Origin: JABAYQ01 sp042091225
GTDB lineage: Bacteria; Bacteroidota; Bacteroidia; Flavobacteriales; UBA7312
DNA: 64,000 nucleotides
Assembly (NCBI GenBank): GCA_042091225.1
Contig: JBELHW010000004.1
Location: 6,236-70,235, forward strand
Direction: 5' to 3'
The position numbers were made by a program, and so were the translations under genes. The notes under the pieces were generated by a model. It was given only the letters and a program-made list of their open reading frames with translations. It was not told the origin of the DNA and did not search any database. Below, piece by piece: positions 26,643-33,888 of this stretch (position 1 is the stretch's first letter; each line of letters starts with the position of its first letter).

Positions 26643-26960
26643 GTGAGTTTTTTTCTTAAAGCAACTCCACTTTTATCTATGAAAAACCTACAGCTTACAA
26701 CTGACTTTCTCGATTATAACATCGACATCTACCTGATTAACAGATTAATAAAACCAAGTTTTAATGTGATGAAGCCTTCTTTTGCTACACATTTATTGCA
26801 AAAGAGAACAGGTTTAAAACCTATTCTGGAATTATTGGGATGTAGAAATTTCAAGACCACGGAAATATACACACAGGTATCTACCCAAGAAATTGGGAAA
26901 ATAAAAAACACTTTGGATGATTTTTATAAATCAGAAAGTTCAACAATACATGCTAATTAA
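26643..26960 (+). pseudogene. Decayed tyrosine recombinase (integrase), C-terminal fragment
   Basis: The last 65 residues match the end of XerC/XerD-like integrases of Bacteroidota: SFATHLLQKRTGLKPILELL, then KTTEIYTQVSTQEIGKIKN and the LDDFYKS end. The catalytic set is broken: the conserved HxLRHSFATH reads NVMKPSFATH, so both His and Arg are lost; the LGH His is Cys in ELLGCRN; only the nucleophile Tyr in IYTQ remains. The first 40 residues have no recognisable similarity, and the N-terminal two thirds of an integrase is missing. It cannot be active. It lies 90 bases after tRNA-Ser, a classical integration target, so it is probably the scar of a lost element. Confidence 0.75.
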
Positions 26961-27282
26961 GGGAGTATTGTTGAACAAAATAAAAACCTGGCTTTATAGC
27001 AAATCCAATATTTTGATGTAACTCAAATTTATTGCTTCCTTTTTGAGCTAACACAACTCTGTTATTCAGATAAGAAACTTGAATTGTAGTTTTTAAATAT
27101 TCATTTATTATAAAATCGTTGCCATAATACAATCCGATATCATTTAAATTATTATTAGAAAACTGCTCGTTAAAAGAAGTAGTATTAGCAAAAGTATTAA
27201 TAGTGCCAACACCAATATAAGCACTGTTTTGGCCAATAGCCGTTATGGACAATAAAAGAAAAAGCAACAAGATATTAGCCAT
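26953..27282 (-). pseudogene. Truncated outer-membrane protein gene
   Basis: 109 residues, starting with a signal peptide (MANILLLFLLLSITAIGQ) followed by barrel-like strands (SAYIGVGTINTF, IGLYYGNDFIINEYLKTTIQVSYLNN) and ending abruptly in FYFVQQYSLN. Family barrels of this type are usually 180 residues or more, and no aromatic closing strand is present. The 3' end meets the integrase remnant tail to tail with an 8-base overlap. The simplest reading is an outer-membrane protein gene cut off by a recombination event, but a short real gene is possible. The 165 bases between it and exbB hold the exbB promoter and nothing else I can recognise. Confidence 0.5.
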
Positions 27283-27398
27283 TTTGTAAAACTACTAAAA
27301 AAGTAATTTTTTGTTCCTAAACTCCAATATTTATACTAAAATTAAAAGTAAAAAGTTAATGAAAAGAAAATATCGTTTTTATAAATAATAATAATGTG

Positions 27399-27406
27399 TA
27401 AATTTG
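27399..27406 (+). promoter_or_regulatory. -7 element of the exbB operon
   Basis: TAAATTTG, 41 bases before the exbB ATG, so this operon has a real leader, unlike several neighbours. No clear -33 TTTG is visible. Confidence 0.5.
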
Positions 27407-27447
27407 CCATCAACAGAATTAAAACCGAAACTAAATAAATATCAAAA

Positions 27448-28260
27448 ATGAAAAAAATATTTGCTTTATTATCACTAGCGCTTTGTTTGACTTTTGGGTT
27501 AAATAATTTACTATTTGCTCAAGATCAAGAAACAACTGCTACAGAACAAATTGACTCTACACAAGCAGTAGAAACAGAAGAATTAGTTGAAAATGTTCCT
27601 GCTCCTCAAGAAGCAGTTGAAGAGAATAAATCTTTTCACCAAGTGATTAAACAAAAATTCATTGAAGGAGGTCCTTCTTTTATGGGTATTGTACTACTAT
27701 GCCTAATCTTAGGATTAGCACTTTGTATAGAAAGAATTATATACCTAAACAAAGCAACGACAAACACTACTAATTTGTTAAACGATATTGAAGGTTCTTT
27801 ATCTTCAGGAAACGTAGAAGGAGCAAAAGAAATTTGCAGAAATACTGCTGGTCCTGTTGCAAGTATCTTTTACCAAGGACTTGATCGTTCTGGAGAGGGA
27901 ATTGATGTAGTAGAAAAATCTGTAGTTGCTTACGGAAGCGTACAAATGGGTCTGTTAGAAAAAGGCCTTTCTTGGATTTCATTATTTATAGCTCTTGCAC
28001 CTATGCTTGGTTTTATGGGTACTGTAATTGGTATGATTGGTGCATTCGACGCTATTGAGGCTGCAGGTGATATTTCTCCATCTTTAGTTGCTGGAGGTAT
28101 TAAAGTTGCACTTTTAACAACTGTATTTGGTCTTATCGTAGCAATGATTCTTCAAATTTTTTACAATTACATTGTAGCAAAAATTGACAGCATAGTTAAC
28201 TCTATGGAAGATGCTTCTATTTCTTTTGTAGATATTTTAGTAAAAAATAACATCAAGTAA
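27448..28260 (+). CDS. exbB: MotA/TolQ/ExbB proton channel protein
   Basis: 270 residues. With ExbD it uses the proton gradient to drive TonB-dependent transport or a related process. An N-terminal cleavable or anchoring hydrophobic stretch (MKKIFALLSLALCLTFGL) and an acidic linker (about 25-65) precede the three channel helices: GIVLLCLILGLALCIERI, WISLFIALAPMLGFMGTVIGMI and the last at ALLTTVFGLIVAMILQIF. The helix 2 block AP.LGFMGTV..MI is the family signature. It begins a four-gene operon with a small membrane protein and two ExbD proteins. The TonB partner is not adjacent. Confidence 0.93.
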   Translation: MKKIFALLSLALCLTFGLNNLLFAQDQETTATEQIDSTQAVETEELVENVPAPQEAVEENKSFHQVIKQKFIEGGPSFMGIVLLCLILGLALCIERIIYLNKATTNTTNLLNDIEGSLSSGNVEGAKEICRNTAGPVASIFYQGLDRSGEGIDVVEKSVVAYGSVQMGLLEKGLSWISLFIALAPMLGFMGTVIGMIGAFDAIEAAGDISPSLVAGGIKVALLTTVFGLIVAMILQIFYNYIVAKIDSIVNSMEDASISFVDILVKNNIK

Positions 28261-28261
28261 T

Positions 28262-28600
28262 ATGTCAGATTTTTTAATAAATGGTGGGTTAATACTTACC
28301 TATTTAATGATTGCTGCTGCTGCCCTTGCAGCTATAGTATATCCAGCTATCTTTTTAGCTAAGAACCCTACAAAGGCAAAATCAAGCTTATTGGGTGTCG
28401 CTATTCTATTAGTTGTTGCTGTTATTTCTTATGTAATTGCTTCTGGAGAAATTATGCAGTTTCCAGGATTCGAAAAATTCGAAATGACTTCTGGGTCAAC
28501 TAAAAGAGTAGGAATGGGATTAATCTTATTTTACTTTTTAGCATTTGGTGCTGTTGCTGCAGTTATTTATGCAGAAGTAGGTAAAATATTTAAAAAATAA
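28262..28600 (+). CDS. Small membrane protein of the exbB operon, unknown function
   Basis: 112 residues. Three hydrophobic helices are visible: LILTYLMIAAAALAAIVYPA (about 8-31), the GVAILLVVAVISYVIASG segment (about 45-63) and MGLILFYFLAFGAVAAVIY (about 85-106). It starts one base after the exbB stop and ends three bases before the first exbD, so it is translated as part of the proton channel operon. I know this type of gene between exbB and exbD in other Flavobacteriia but no function for it. A structural or assembly role for the channel is only an inference. Confidence 0.75.
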   Translation: MSDFLINGGLILTYLMIAAAALAAIVYPAIFLAKNPTKAKSSLLGVAILLVVAVISYVIASGEIMQFPGFEKFEMTSGSTKRVGMGLILFYFLAFGAVAAVIYAEVGKIFKK

Positions 28601-28603
28601 ATT

Positions 28604-29149
28604 ATGGCAAGAAGATCAAAAGGCGCTTCAGAAATCAATGCCGGCTCTATGGCCGATATTGCTTTCTTGCTACTTATCTTTTTTCTTGTAACTACTACTA
28701 TGAACGTAGATACTGGTATAGCCAGAAAACTACCGCCATTACCAGAAGAGGAAATTGAGCAAGACGACTCTCAAATTAAAGCAAAGAATATTTATATTGT
28801 ACTTATCAACTCTCAAAACCAGTTATTGGTAGAAGGGGAGTATATAGATATTTCTGAACTAAGAGCTGGAGCCAAAACATTTATAAACAATAAAGGTAGA
28901 GATCCTGAATCTTCTGATAGCCCTCAAAAAGCTATTATTTCTCTTCAAAACGATAGAGGCACCTCATACGAAACGTATATAAAAGTACAAAACGAATTGG
29001 CTGCAGCATATCGCGAGTTAAGAGATAACCGATCTTTAGTAAAGTTTGGTAAAAAATATTCGGATTTGAACAAGAGTAAGCAAAAAGAAATTAGAAAGGA
29101 ATATCCTCAAAAAATTTCGGAAGCAGAACCTAAAAACATTGGAGGATAA
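28604..29149 (+). CDS. exbD: ExbD/TolR biopolymer transport protein (first copy)
   Basis: 181 residues. One N-terminal membrane helix, with the functional Asp in INAGSMADIAFLLLIFFLVTT (Asp22), then a periplasmic domain with NIYIVLINSQNQLLVEGEY. This Asp carries protons through the ExbB pore. The C-terminal 50 residues (LRDNRSLVKFGKKYSDLNKS) are longer than in E. coli ExbD and basic. It is followed two bases later by a second exbD, so the complex may use two different D subunits. Confidence 0.9.
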   Translation: MARRSKGASEINAGSMADIAFLLLIFFLVTTTMNVDTGIARKLPPLPEEEIEQDDSQIKAKNIYIVLINSQNQLLVEGEYIDISELRAGAKTFINNKGRDPESSDSPQKAIISLQNDRGTSYETYIKVQNELAAAYRELRDNRSLVKFGKKYSDLNKSKQKEIRKEYPQKISEAEPKNIGG

Positions 29150-29151
29150 TT

Positions 29152-29616
29152 ATGTCAAAGTTTAAAAAAGATACAGCTAAAGATACTCCAGGAATATCAA
29201 CAGCCTCTTTGCCAGATATCGTATTTATGTTGTTGTTCTTTTTCATGGTTACAACCGTAATGCGTGAAACTACAATTATGGTAAAACAAACCATGCCAGA
29301 TGCAACAGAAATTAAAAAATTAGAGAAAAAATCTTTAGTTAGTTATATTTATGTTGGTTCTCCAGTAGAAAGAATGCAAGCTACTTATGGTACAAAAGCC
29401 AGGATTCAGCTTAATGACGCTTTTGCTAATGTAGCGGATATACCGCAATACATAAACGCAGAAAGAGCAGAAAGAGACGAAAAAGAAATTCCATTCATGA
29501 CTGCATCAATCAAGGCAGACAAAGACACTAAAATGGGATTAGTAACTGACGTTAAGCAAGAGTTAAGAAAAGCAAACGCTTTAAAAATTAACTACTCTAC
29601 ACGAAAAACAAACTAA
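29152..29616 (+). CDS. exbD: ExbD/TolR biopolymer transport protein (second copy)
   Basis: 154 residues. The membrane helix ISTASLPDIVFMLLFFFMV carries the proton-conducting Asp23, followed by a periplasmic domain with RIQLNDAFANVADI and DVKQELRKANALKINYS at the end. It differs clearly from the first copy, so the two are not a recent duplication. It is the last gene of the operon; a terminator hairpin begins 23 bases after its stop. Confidence 0.9.
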   Translation: MSKFKKDTAKDTPGISTASLPDIVFMLLFFFMVTTVMRETTIMVKQTMPDATEIKKLEKKSLVSYIYVGSPVERMQATYGTKARIQLNDAFANVADIPQYINAERAERDEKEIPFMTASIKADKDTKMGLVTDVKQELRKANALKINYSTRKTN

Positions 29617-29637
29617 ACGGTTGTAAATTTATAATAA

Positions 29638-30537
29638 CTAAATCCCCTTTTCTTCAGGGGATTTTTTTTTGCTATTGTAGAAAAGATAAAGCAACAACGA
29701 AACTGCTAAGCAACACATTATTACCATCGGGATATCTCCGCTATTGGCTCCCATACTTTCTATTTTTTTTGAAGCTACTACACTAGAAGAAGTGAAAATA
29801 ACAAGCACGGCTAAAGCATTGTTTAAAAAGTGAGTTATTACAGGCAACCAAATGGAGCCACTCCATAAAAACAAATAACCAAAAAACCCGCCAATTAAAA
29901 ACCTTGGGATAAAACCTAAAAACTGCATATGCAATGCGCTAAAAAGAAAAGCACTTATCCAAATACCAAAATGAGGATTTTTATTCCATTTTATTAATCC
30001 ACGCTGAATAACTCCTCTAAACAAAAACTCCTCTCCAATTGCAGGAATAAGAGCAATAACAACAAGATTGATAACTAAATCAGTATAAGAGTCCATTGCT
30101 ACAAAATATTCCATAATTGTTGCCGATTTAGCTTCCGAAAGTCGCATCCAGTTTTCAATTTGTGCCATAAATTCTGGCAAATGCAAACCTTCGTTCCAAA
30201 GCGCTAAAAAATTAATAATTGGCAGACAAAATAACATAGAACAAATAGCAAGAAGCAATTGAGCTCTAGTAAAAGATGTAGAAATAACAAATTTCTTTTC
30301 TGTGAGAAAAATAAAAATAATGGAAGAAAGGATAAAAATTCCTATCGAACTCCAAGATTGAAGCCACTTATATAAATCAATATTTTGGCCATTAATAGAG
30401 TCGGTAGTACCCGAAACAACTACAGGAGTTATGCCAATGATATAACACGGAATAAACGATATTATAAGAACTAAAAACAATAACAAAAACTGATTTTGTA
30501 TTGCTAAATGTTGGTATTTCCCTTTCCAATTGCTCAT
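29638..30537 (-). CDS. CPBP-family intramembrane glutamic protease
   Basis: 299 residues with about eight membrane helices. The three Abi/CPBP motifs are in place: IGEEFLFRGVIQRGL (catalytic Glu pair, about residue 166), FLFSALHMQFLGF (His) and VITHFLNNALAV (His/Asn). The family includes CAAX prenyl proteases and bacteriocin self-immunity proteins; the actual substrate here is unknown. It diverges from dusB with 32 bases between the start codons. Its end overlaps the terminator of the exbB operon. Confidence 0.88.
   Translation of the reverse strand: MSNWKGKYQHLAIQNQFLLLFLVLIISFIPCYIIGITPVVVSGTTDSINGQNIDLYKWLQSWSSIGIFILSSIIFIFLTEKKFVISTSFTRAQLLLAICSMLFCLPIINFLALWNEGLHLPEFMAQIENWMRLSEAKSATIMEYFVAMDSYTDLVINLVVIALIPAIGEEFLFRGVIQRGLIKWNKNPHFGIWISAFLFSALHMQFLGFIPRFLIGGFFGYLFLWSGSIWLPVITHFLNNALAVLVIFTSSSVVASKKIESMGANSGDIPMVIMCCLAVSLLLYLFYNSKKKSPEEKGI
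29640..29664 (+). terminator. Intrinsic terminator after the exbB-exbD operon
   Basis: Stem AAATCCCC / GGGGATTT with a 9-base loop followed by more T. It overlaps the last codons of the converging CPBP gene. Confidence 0.8.
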
Positions 30538-30541
30538 CGAT

Positions 30542-30549
30542 AAAAAGTA
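30542..30549 (-). promoter_or_regulatory. Near-consensus -7 element for the CPBP gene
   Basis: TACTTTTT on the minus strand (one mismatch, final G to T), 4 bases before the ATG at 30537. The spacing is the same as in the better examples in this window. Confidence 0.35.
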
Positions 30550-30550
30550 T

Positions 30551-30558
30551 TAGTTTTG
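30551..30558 (+). promoter_or_regulatory. -7 element for dusB-rluF
   Basis: TAGTTTTG, 11 bases before the dusB ATG at 30570. Only base 30550 separates it from the opposite -7-like element. Confidence 0.5.
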
Positions 30559-30569
30559 CACCATAGTAT

Positions 30570-31565
30570 ATGAGCGTAAAGATAGGAAATATCGACTTAG
30601 GGGAATTCCCACTTTTATTAGCACCTATGGAGGACGTAAGTGACCCTCCATTTAGAGCACTATGCAAAAAGAATGGCGCTGATGTGATGTTTACAGAATT
30701 TATTTCTTCTGAAGGGCTTATTAGAGATGCTGCCAAAAGTGTGCAGAAGCTAGATATTTTCGAATATGAAAGGCCGATTGCTATTCAAATCTTTGGCCAT
30801 GACATCGAGTCTATGAAAGAATCTACTCGAATATGCCAAAAAGCAAATCCTGATTTTATAGACATAAACTATGGTTGTCCCGTAAAAAAAGTAACCTGTA
30901 AAGGTGCTGGTTCCGGAATTTTGAAAGACATTCCTAAAATGGTTTCGATGACTAAGGAAATTGTAAACTCTACAAACTTGCCAGTAACCGTTAAAACAAG
31001 ATTAGGTTGGGATGATAACTCCAAACATATTGTAGATGTTGCCGAACGATTGCAAGATGTAGGCATTCAAGCAATTTCTATTCATGGAAGAACAAGAAAA
31101 CAAATGTATAAAGGCGAAGCGGATTGGAGTCTTATTGCAGATGTCAAAAACAATCCTAGAATGAAAATTCCTGTTTTCGGAAATGGAGATGTAGACAGCC
31201 CACAAATGGCAAAACATAAAAAAGATACCTATGGAGTAGATGGCATAATGATAGGTAGGGCTGCAATTGGTTATCCTTGGATATTTAATGAAATTAAACA
31301 TTTTTTAAAAACCAATGAAGAACTTGCCAAGCCTACAATGCAACAAAGAATAGATTTGTGTAAAGAACACTTAAAATTTTCCTTAGAATGGAAAGGACCA
31401 ATATTAGGAGTAGTAGAAACAAGAAGGCATTATACTAATTATTTTAAACACATCCCTAATTTTAAAGATTATAGGATGCGTTTAGTTACAGCAAATCAAG
31501 CAGAAGATTTATTTAATATTTTGCACGAAATAGAAAATGTATTTGGCGACTATCAATTTCAATAA
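30570..31565 (+). CDS. dusB: tRNA-dihydrouridine synthase
   Basis: 331 residues. This FMN enzyme reduces uridines in the tRNA D-loop. Motifs: LLLAPMEDVSDPPFRAL at the FMN site, QIFGHDIESM, FIDINYGCPVKKVTCKGAGS with the catalytic Cys in NYGCP, and SIHGRTRKQMYKG. The C-terminal helical domain (HLKFSLEWKGPILGV onward) is complete. Likeness to the DusB group is strongest by these motifs, but the exact position modified is not proven. The next gene starts directly after its stop. Confidence 0.94.
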   Translation: MSVKIGNIDLGEFPLLLAPMEDVSDPPFRALCKKNGADVMFTEFISSEGLIRDAAKSVQKLDIFEYERPIAIQIFGHDIESMKESTRICQKANPDFIDINYGCPVKKVTCKGAGSGILKDIPKMVSMTKEIVNSTNLPVTVKTRLGWDDNSKHIVDVAERLQDVGIQAISIHGRTRKQMYKGEADWSLIADVKNNPRMKIPVFGNGDVDSPQMAKHKKDTYGVDGIMIGRAAIGYPWIFNEIKHFLKTNEELAKPTMQQRIDLCKEHLKFSLEWKGPILGVVETRRHYTNYFKHIPNFKDYRMRLVTANQAEDLFNILHEIENVFGDYQFQ

Positions 31566-32291
31566 ATGAAAGAAACAAGAATCAATAAGTTTTTAAGTGA
31601 GGCAGGCTATTGTTCAAGAAGAGCAGCCGACAGGCTAATTGAGCAAAATAGAGTCACTATAAATGATGAAGTGCCTCTAATGGGAACTAAAATTGTACAA
31701 GGAGATATAGTAAAGGTAGACGGCAAACTAATTAGCAAAAAAGAAGAAAAACCAGTTTATATTGCTCTAAATAAACCTGTAGGAATTGTATGTACTACAG
31801 ATACAAAAGTAGAAAAAGACAATATAATTGATTTTATGGGCTATCCTAAAAGGATTTTTCCAATTGGAAGACTAGATAAAGCAAGTCAAGGACTGATTCT
31901 GATGACTAATGATGGCGATATAGTCAACAAAATTTTAAGAGCAAAAAACAACCACCAGAAAGAATATATTGTTCAGGTAAATAAAGAAATAACTCAAGAT
32001 TTTTTACATCAAATGAGAAATGGTATCCCTATTTTAGATACTGTTACTAAAAAATGTGAGGTAGAACAAGTAGGAAAATATAGATTTAAAATCGTTCTTA
32101 CACAAGGACTCAATCGCCAGATTAGAAGAATGTGCGAATACTTAGATTTTAGAGTTATGCTATTGAGAAGAGTCCGCATCATGAATATTCATCTGGATAT
32201 TAATATCGGAGAATACCGTGAGCTAACAAAAAAAGAATTAAAAGATCTAAACGAGCTGATAAAAGATTCTACAAGTACATTTGAGCCTTAA
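31566..32291 (+). CDS. rluF: 23S rRNA pseudouridine synthase, RluF type
   Basis: 241 residues. The N-terminal S4 domain (RINKFLSEAGYCSRRAADRL) is followed by the RsuA-type catalytic domain with Asp in FPIGRLDKASQGLILMTNDG and the C-terminal motif LTQGLNRQIRRMCEYL. The VTKKC segment and the overall line-up are closest to RluF, which modifies U2604 of 23S rRNA; RluB is the alternative. It has no gap from dusB. Its TAA shares bases with the stop codon of the converging permease gene. Confidence 0.9.
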   Translation: MKETRINKFLSEAGYCSRRAADRLIEQNRVTINDEVPLMGTKIVQGDIVKVDGKLISKKEEKPVYIALNKPVGIVCTTDTKVEKDNIIDFMGYPKRIFPIGRLDKASQGLILMTNDGDIVNKILRAKNNHQKEYIVQVNKEITQDFLHQMRNGIPILDTVTKKCEVEQVGKYRFKIVLTQGLNRQIRRMCEYLDFRVMLLRRVRIMNIHLDINIGEYRELTKKELKDLNELIKDSTSTFEP

Positions 32292-33484
32292 AATACTTTT
32301 TTACTCATATAGTTAGCCGGAATAAAAGATGTTACTACTCCGATTACACTAACGGTCACATAAACTAAAATAAGGTCTAGAATCTTTACCTCAACAGGGT
32401 AAGCATCAATCACAAAAGAGCCCTGACCCATTCCTAACAAACCAAATTCTAATTGGAGCCAACAAACAAATAAACCAATAGCTAGTCCTAAAGCTATTCC
32501 TAATTGAGTTGTCAATACACCCTCGAGTAAAAAAATATTTCGAATTGTTTTTGGCTTTGCACCAAGATTAGATAATGTTTGAATGTCTTTCTTCTTGTCA
32601 ATCATTAGCATACTCAAAGAGCCAATGATGTTGAAAGAGGCAATAATTAATATAAAGCTAAGAATTAAGTAAACAATGAGTTTTTCAGAATTCAAAATTT
32701 TATATAAAAATGCATGTTGCTGATAACGATTTTCTACAAAATATTTGTCGCCTATCTTTTGCTGAATTTGAGCTTGTAATTCTAAAATTTGATCTTCCTC
32801 ACAAAACACTTCTATATAGGTAGACTGTAGTGGTTTGTTAAGTATTTTTCTAACAAAAGAAATAGGAGCTAAAACATACTCACTATCAAAGTCCGATTGT
32901 ATAGAAAAGACACCAACAGGCACCAAGCTTTTCTGAATGAATGCAGATTCTGCAGCCAATAAACTTTTCTTTTCTCTATTAGGAACAAAGACTTGAAGCT
33001 GGTCAAACATATCTCCTATTCCCATACTCAAATAATAAGCAACTCCCTGACCCACTACACAATTATTATTTTCGTAATTGGAAATATAATTTCCAGAAAC
33101 GAGCATTTTGTCAATTGAATTGATGTTTTGAAAATTCTTATCGACTCCCTTAATGGTCGCAATGTATTCTTTATCCTGATAACGCAACAATACTTTTTCT
33201 TCTAAACTTTGAGAATACAAAATATCGTTCTGATCTAATGTAGTTTTTACCTCATCGAAAGAGGAGGTTTTTCCTTCTACAACGCTAATTTTTAAGGCAG
33301 GATCGAAAGAATCGTATAAAGAAAGAATAAGCTGACCAAAACCGTTGAACACTGAAAGCACTATTATTAGAGCAGCTGTACCAACTAATACGCTTAAAAT
33401 AGAAGCATAAGATACAAGATGAACAATGTTTCTCGACCTTTTTGAAAACAGATATCTTTTAGCAATATAAAAAGCGAACTTCAA
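32288..33484 (-). CDS. ABC transporter permease of the LolC/LolE - FtsX type
   Basis: 398 residues. One N-terminal membrane helix (SYASILSVLVGTAALIIVLSV), a periplasmic domain of about 190 residues (MacB-like, about 45-250), then three helices in the C-terminal FtsX domain (IVYLILSFILIIASFNIIG, GVLTTQLGIALGLAIGLFVC and VYVTVSVIGVVTSFIPA). The cytoplasmic SKRSRNIVHLVS start is typical of LolC/E, which extract lipoproteins from the inner membrane. The ATPase (lolD) is not adjacent. It lies four bases after rbfA, so both share the leaderless promoter upstream of rbfA. Confidence 0.88.
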   Translation of the reverse strand: MKFAFYIAKRYLFSKRSRNIVHLVSYASILSVLVGTAALIIVLSVFNGFGQLILSLYDSFDPALKISVVEGKTSSFDEVKTTLDQNDILYSQSLEEKVLLRYQDKEYIATIKGVDKNFQNINSIDKMLVSGNYISNYENNNCVVGQGVAYYLSMGIGDMFDQLQVFVPNREKKSLLAAESAFIQKSLVPVGVFSIQSDFDSEYVLAPISFVRKILNKPLQSTYIEVFCEEDQILELQAQIQQKIGDKYFVENRYQQHAFLYKILNSEKLIVYLILSFILIIASFNIIGSLSMLMIDKKKDIQTLSNLGAKPKTIRNIFLLEGVLTTQLGIALGLAIGLFVCWLQLEFGLLGMGQGSFVIDAYPVEVKILDLILVYVTVSVIGVVTSFIPANYMSKKVF

Positions 33485-33488
33485 TCTA

Positions 33489-33833
33489 CTATTTATTATT
33501 ATTTAATAAATCCTCTATTTGGGCTGAATAGTCAACCGAATCGTCTAAAAAGAATTTTAACTCAGGTACTTTACGCATTTGGTTTTTAACTCTTAAACCC
33601 AATTTTCTACGAATAACATTTGCCTTAATGTTTATAGTTTTTAATAGGTTTTCTTTTTCTTCTGTACCAAAAACACTAACATATACTCTAGCAACAGACA
33701 AGTCGGGCGAAACCCTTACAACTGTTACAGAAACAAAAGATGTTCCTATTATATCTCTACCATTAATCTGAAAGATTTCCGATAAATCTTTTAAAATCTG
33801 ACGCGATACTTTTTTCTGACGTGTACTTTCCAT
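33489..33833 (-). CDS. rbfA: Ribosome-binding factor A
   Basis: 114 residues. It helps mature the 5' end of 16S rRNA in the 30S subunit. KH-like fold with RQKKVSRQILKDLSEIF, VTVVRVSPDLSVARVYVSVFG and LRVKNQMRKVPELKFFLDDS, all typical. A -7 element lies four bases before its ATG, and a divergent ABC exporter gene starts 56 bases away. Confidence 0.95.
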   Translation of the reverse strand: MESTRQKKVSRQILKDLSEIFQINGRDIIGTSFVSVTVVRVSPDLSVARVYVSVFGTEEKENLLKTINIKANVIRRKLGLRVKNQMRKVPELKFFLDDSVDYSAQIEDLLNNNK

Positions 33834-33837
33834 ATAA

Positions 33838-33845
33838 CAAAGATA
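33838..33845 (-). promoter_or_regulatory. -7 element for rbfA
   Basis: TATCTTTG on the minus strand, 4 bases before the ATG at 33833. Confidence 0.55.
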
Positions 33846-33875
33846 AATTTTTAAGAATCAATGAAGCAAAATAAA

Positions 33876-33883
33876 TACATTTG
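33876..33883 (+). promoter_or_regulatory. -7 element for the ABC exporter gene
   Basis: TACATTTG, 5 bases before the ATG at 33889. Confidence 0.55.
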
Positions 33884-33888
33884 CATTT

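Noticed and set aside
26554..27447. Direct repeat of the tRNA 3' end as attachment site
   Set aside because: I looked for another copy of the TTCGAATCCC...CCTTTCC end downstream and saw none.
30392..30736. 114-residue open frame on the minus strand across the CPBP-dusB gap
   Set aside because: It overlaps both real genes in other frames and the divergent promoters, and has no recognisable domain.
31002..31301. 99-residue open frame antisense to dusB
   Set aside because: Shadow frame of a highly conserved gene; no start context or similarity.
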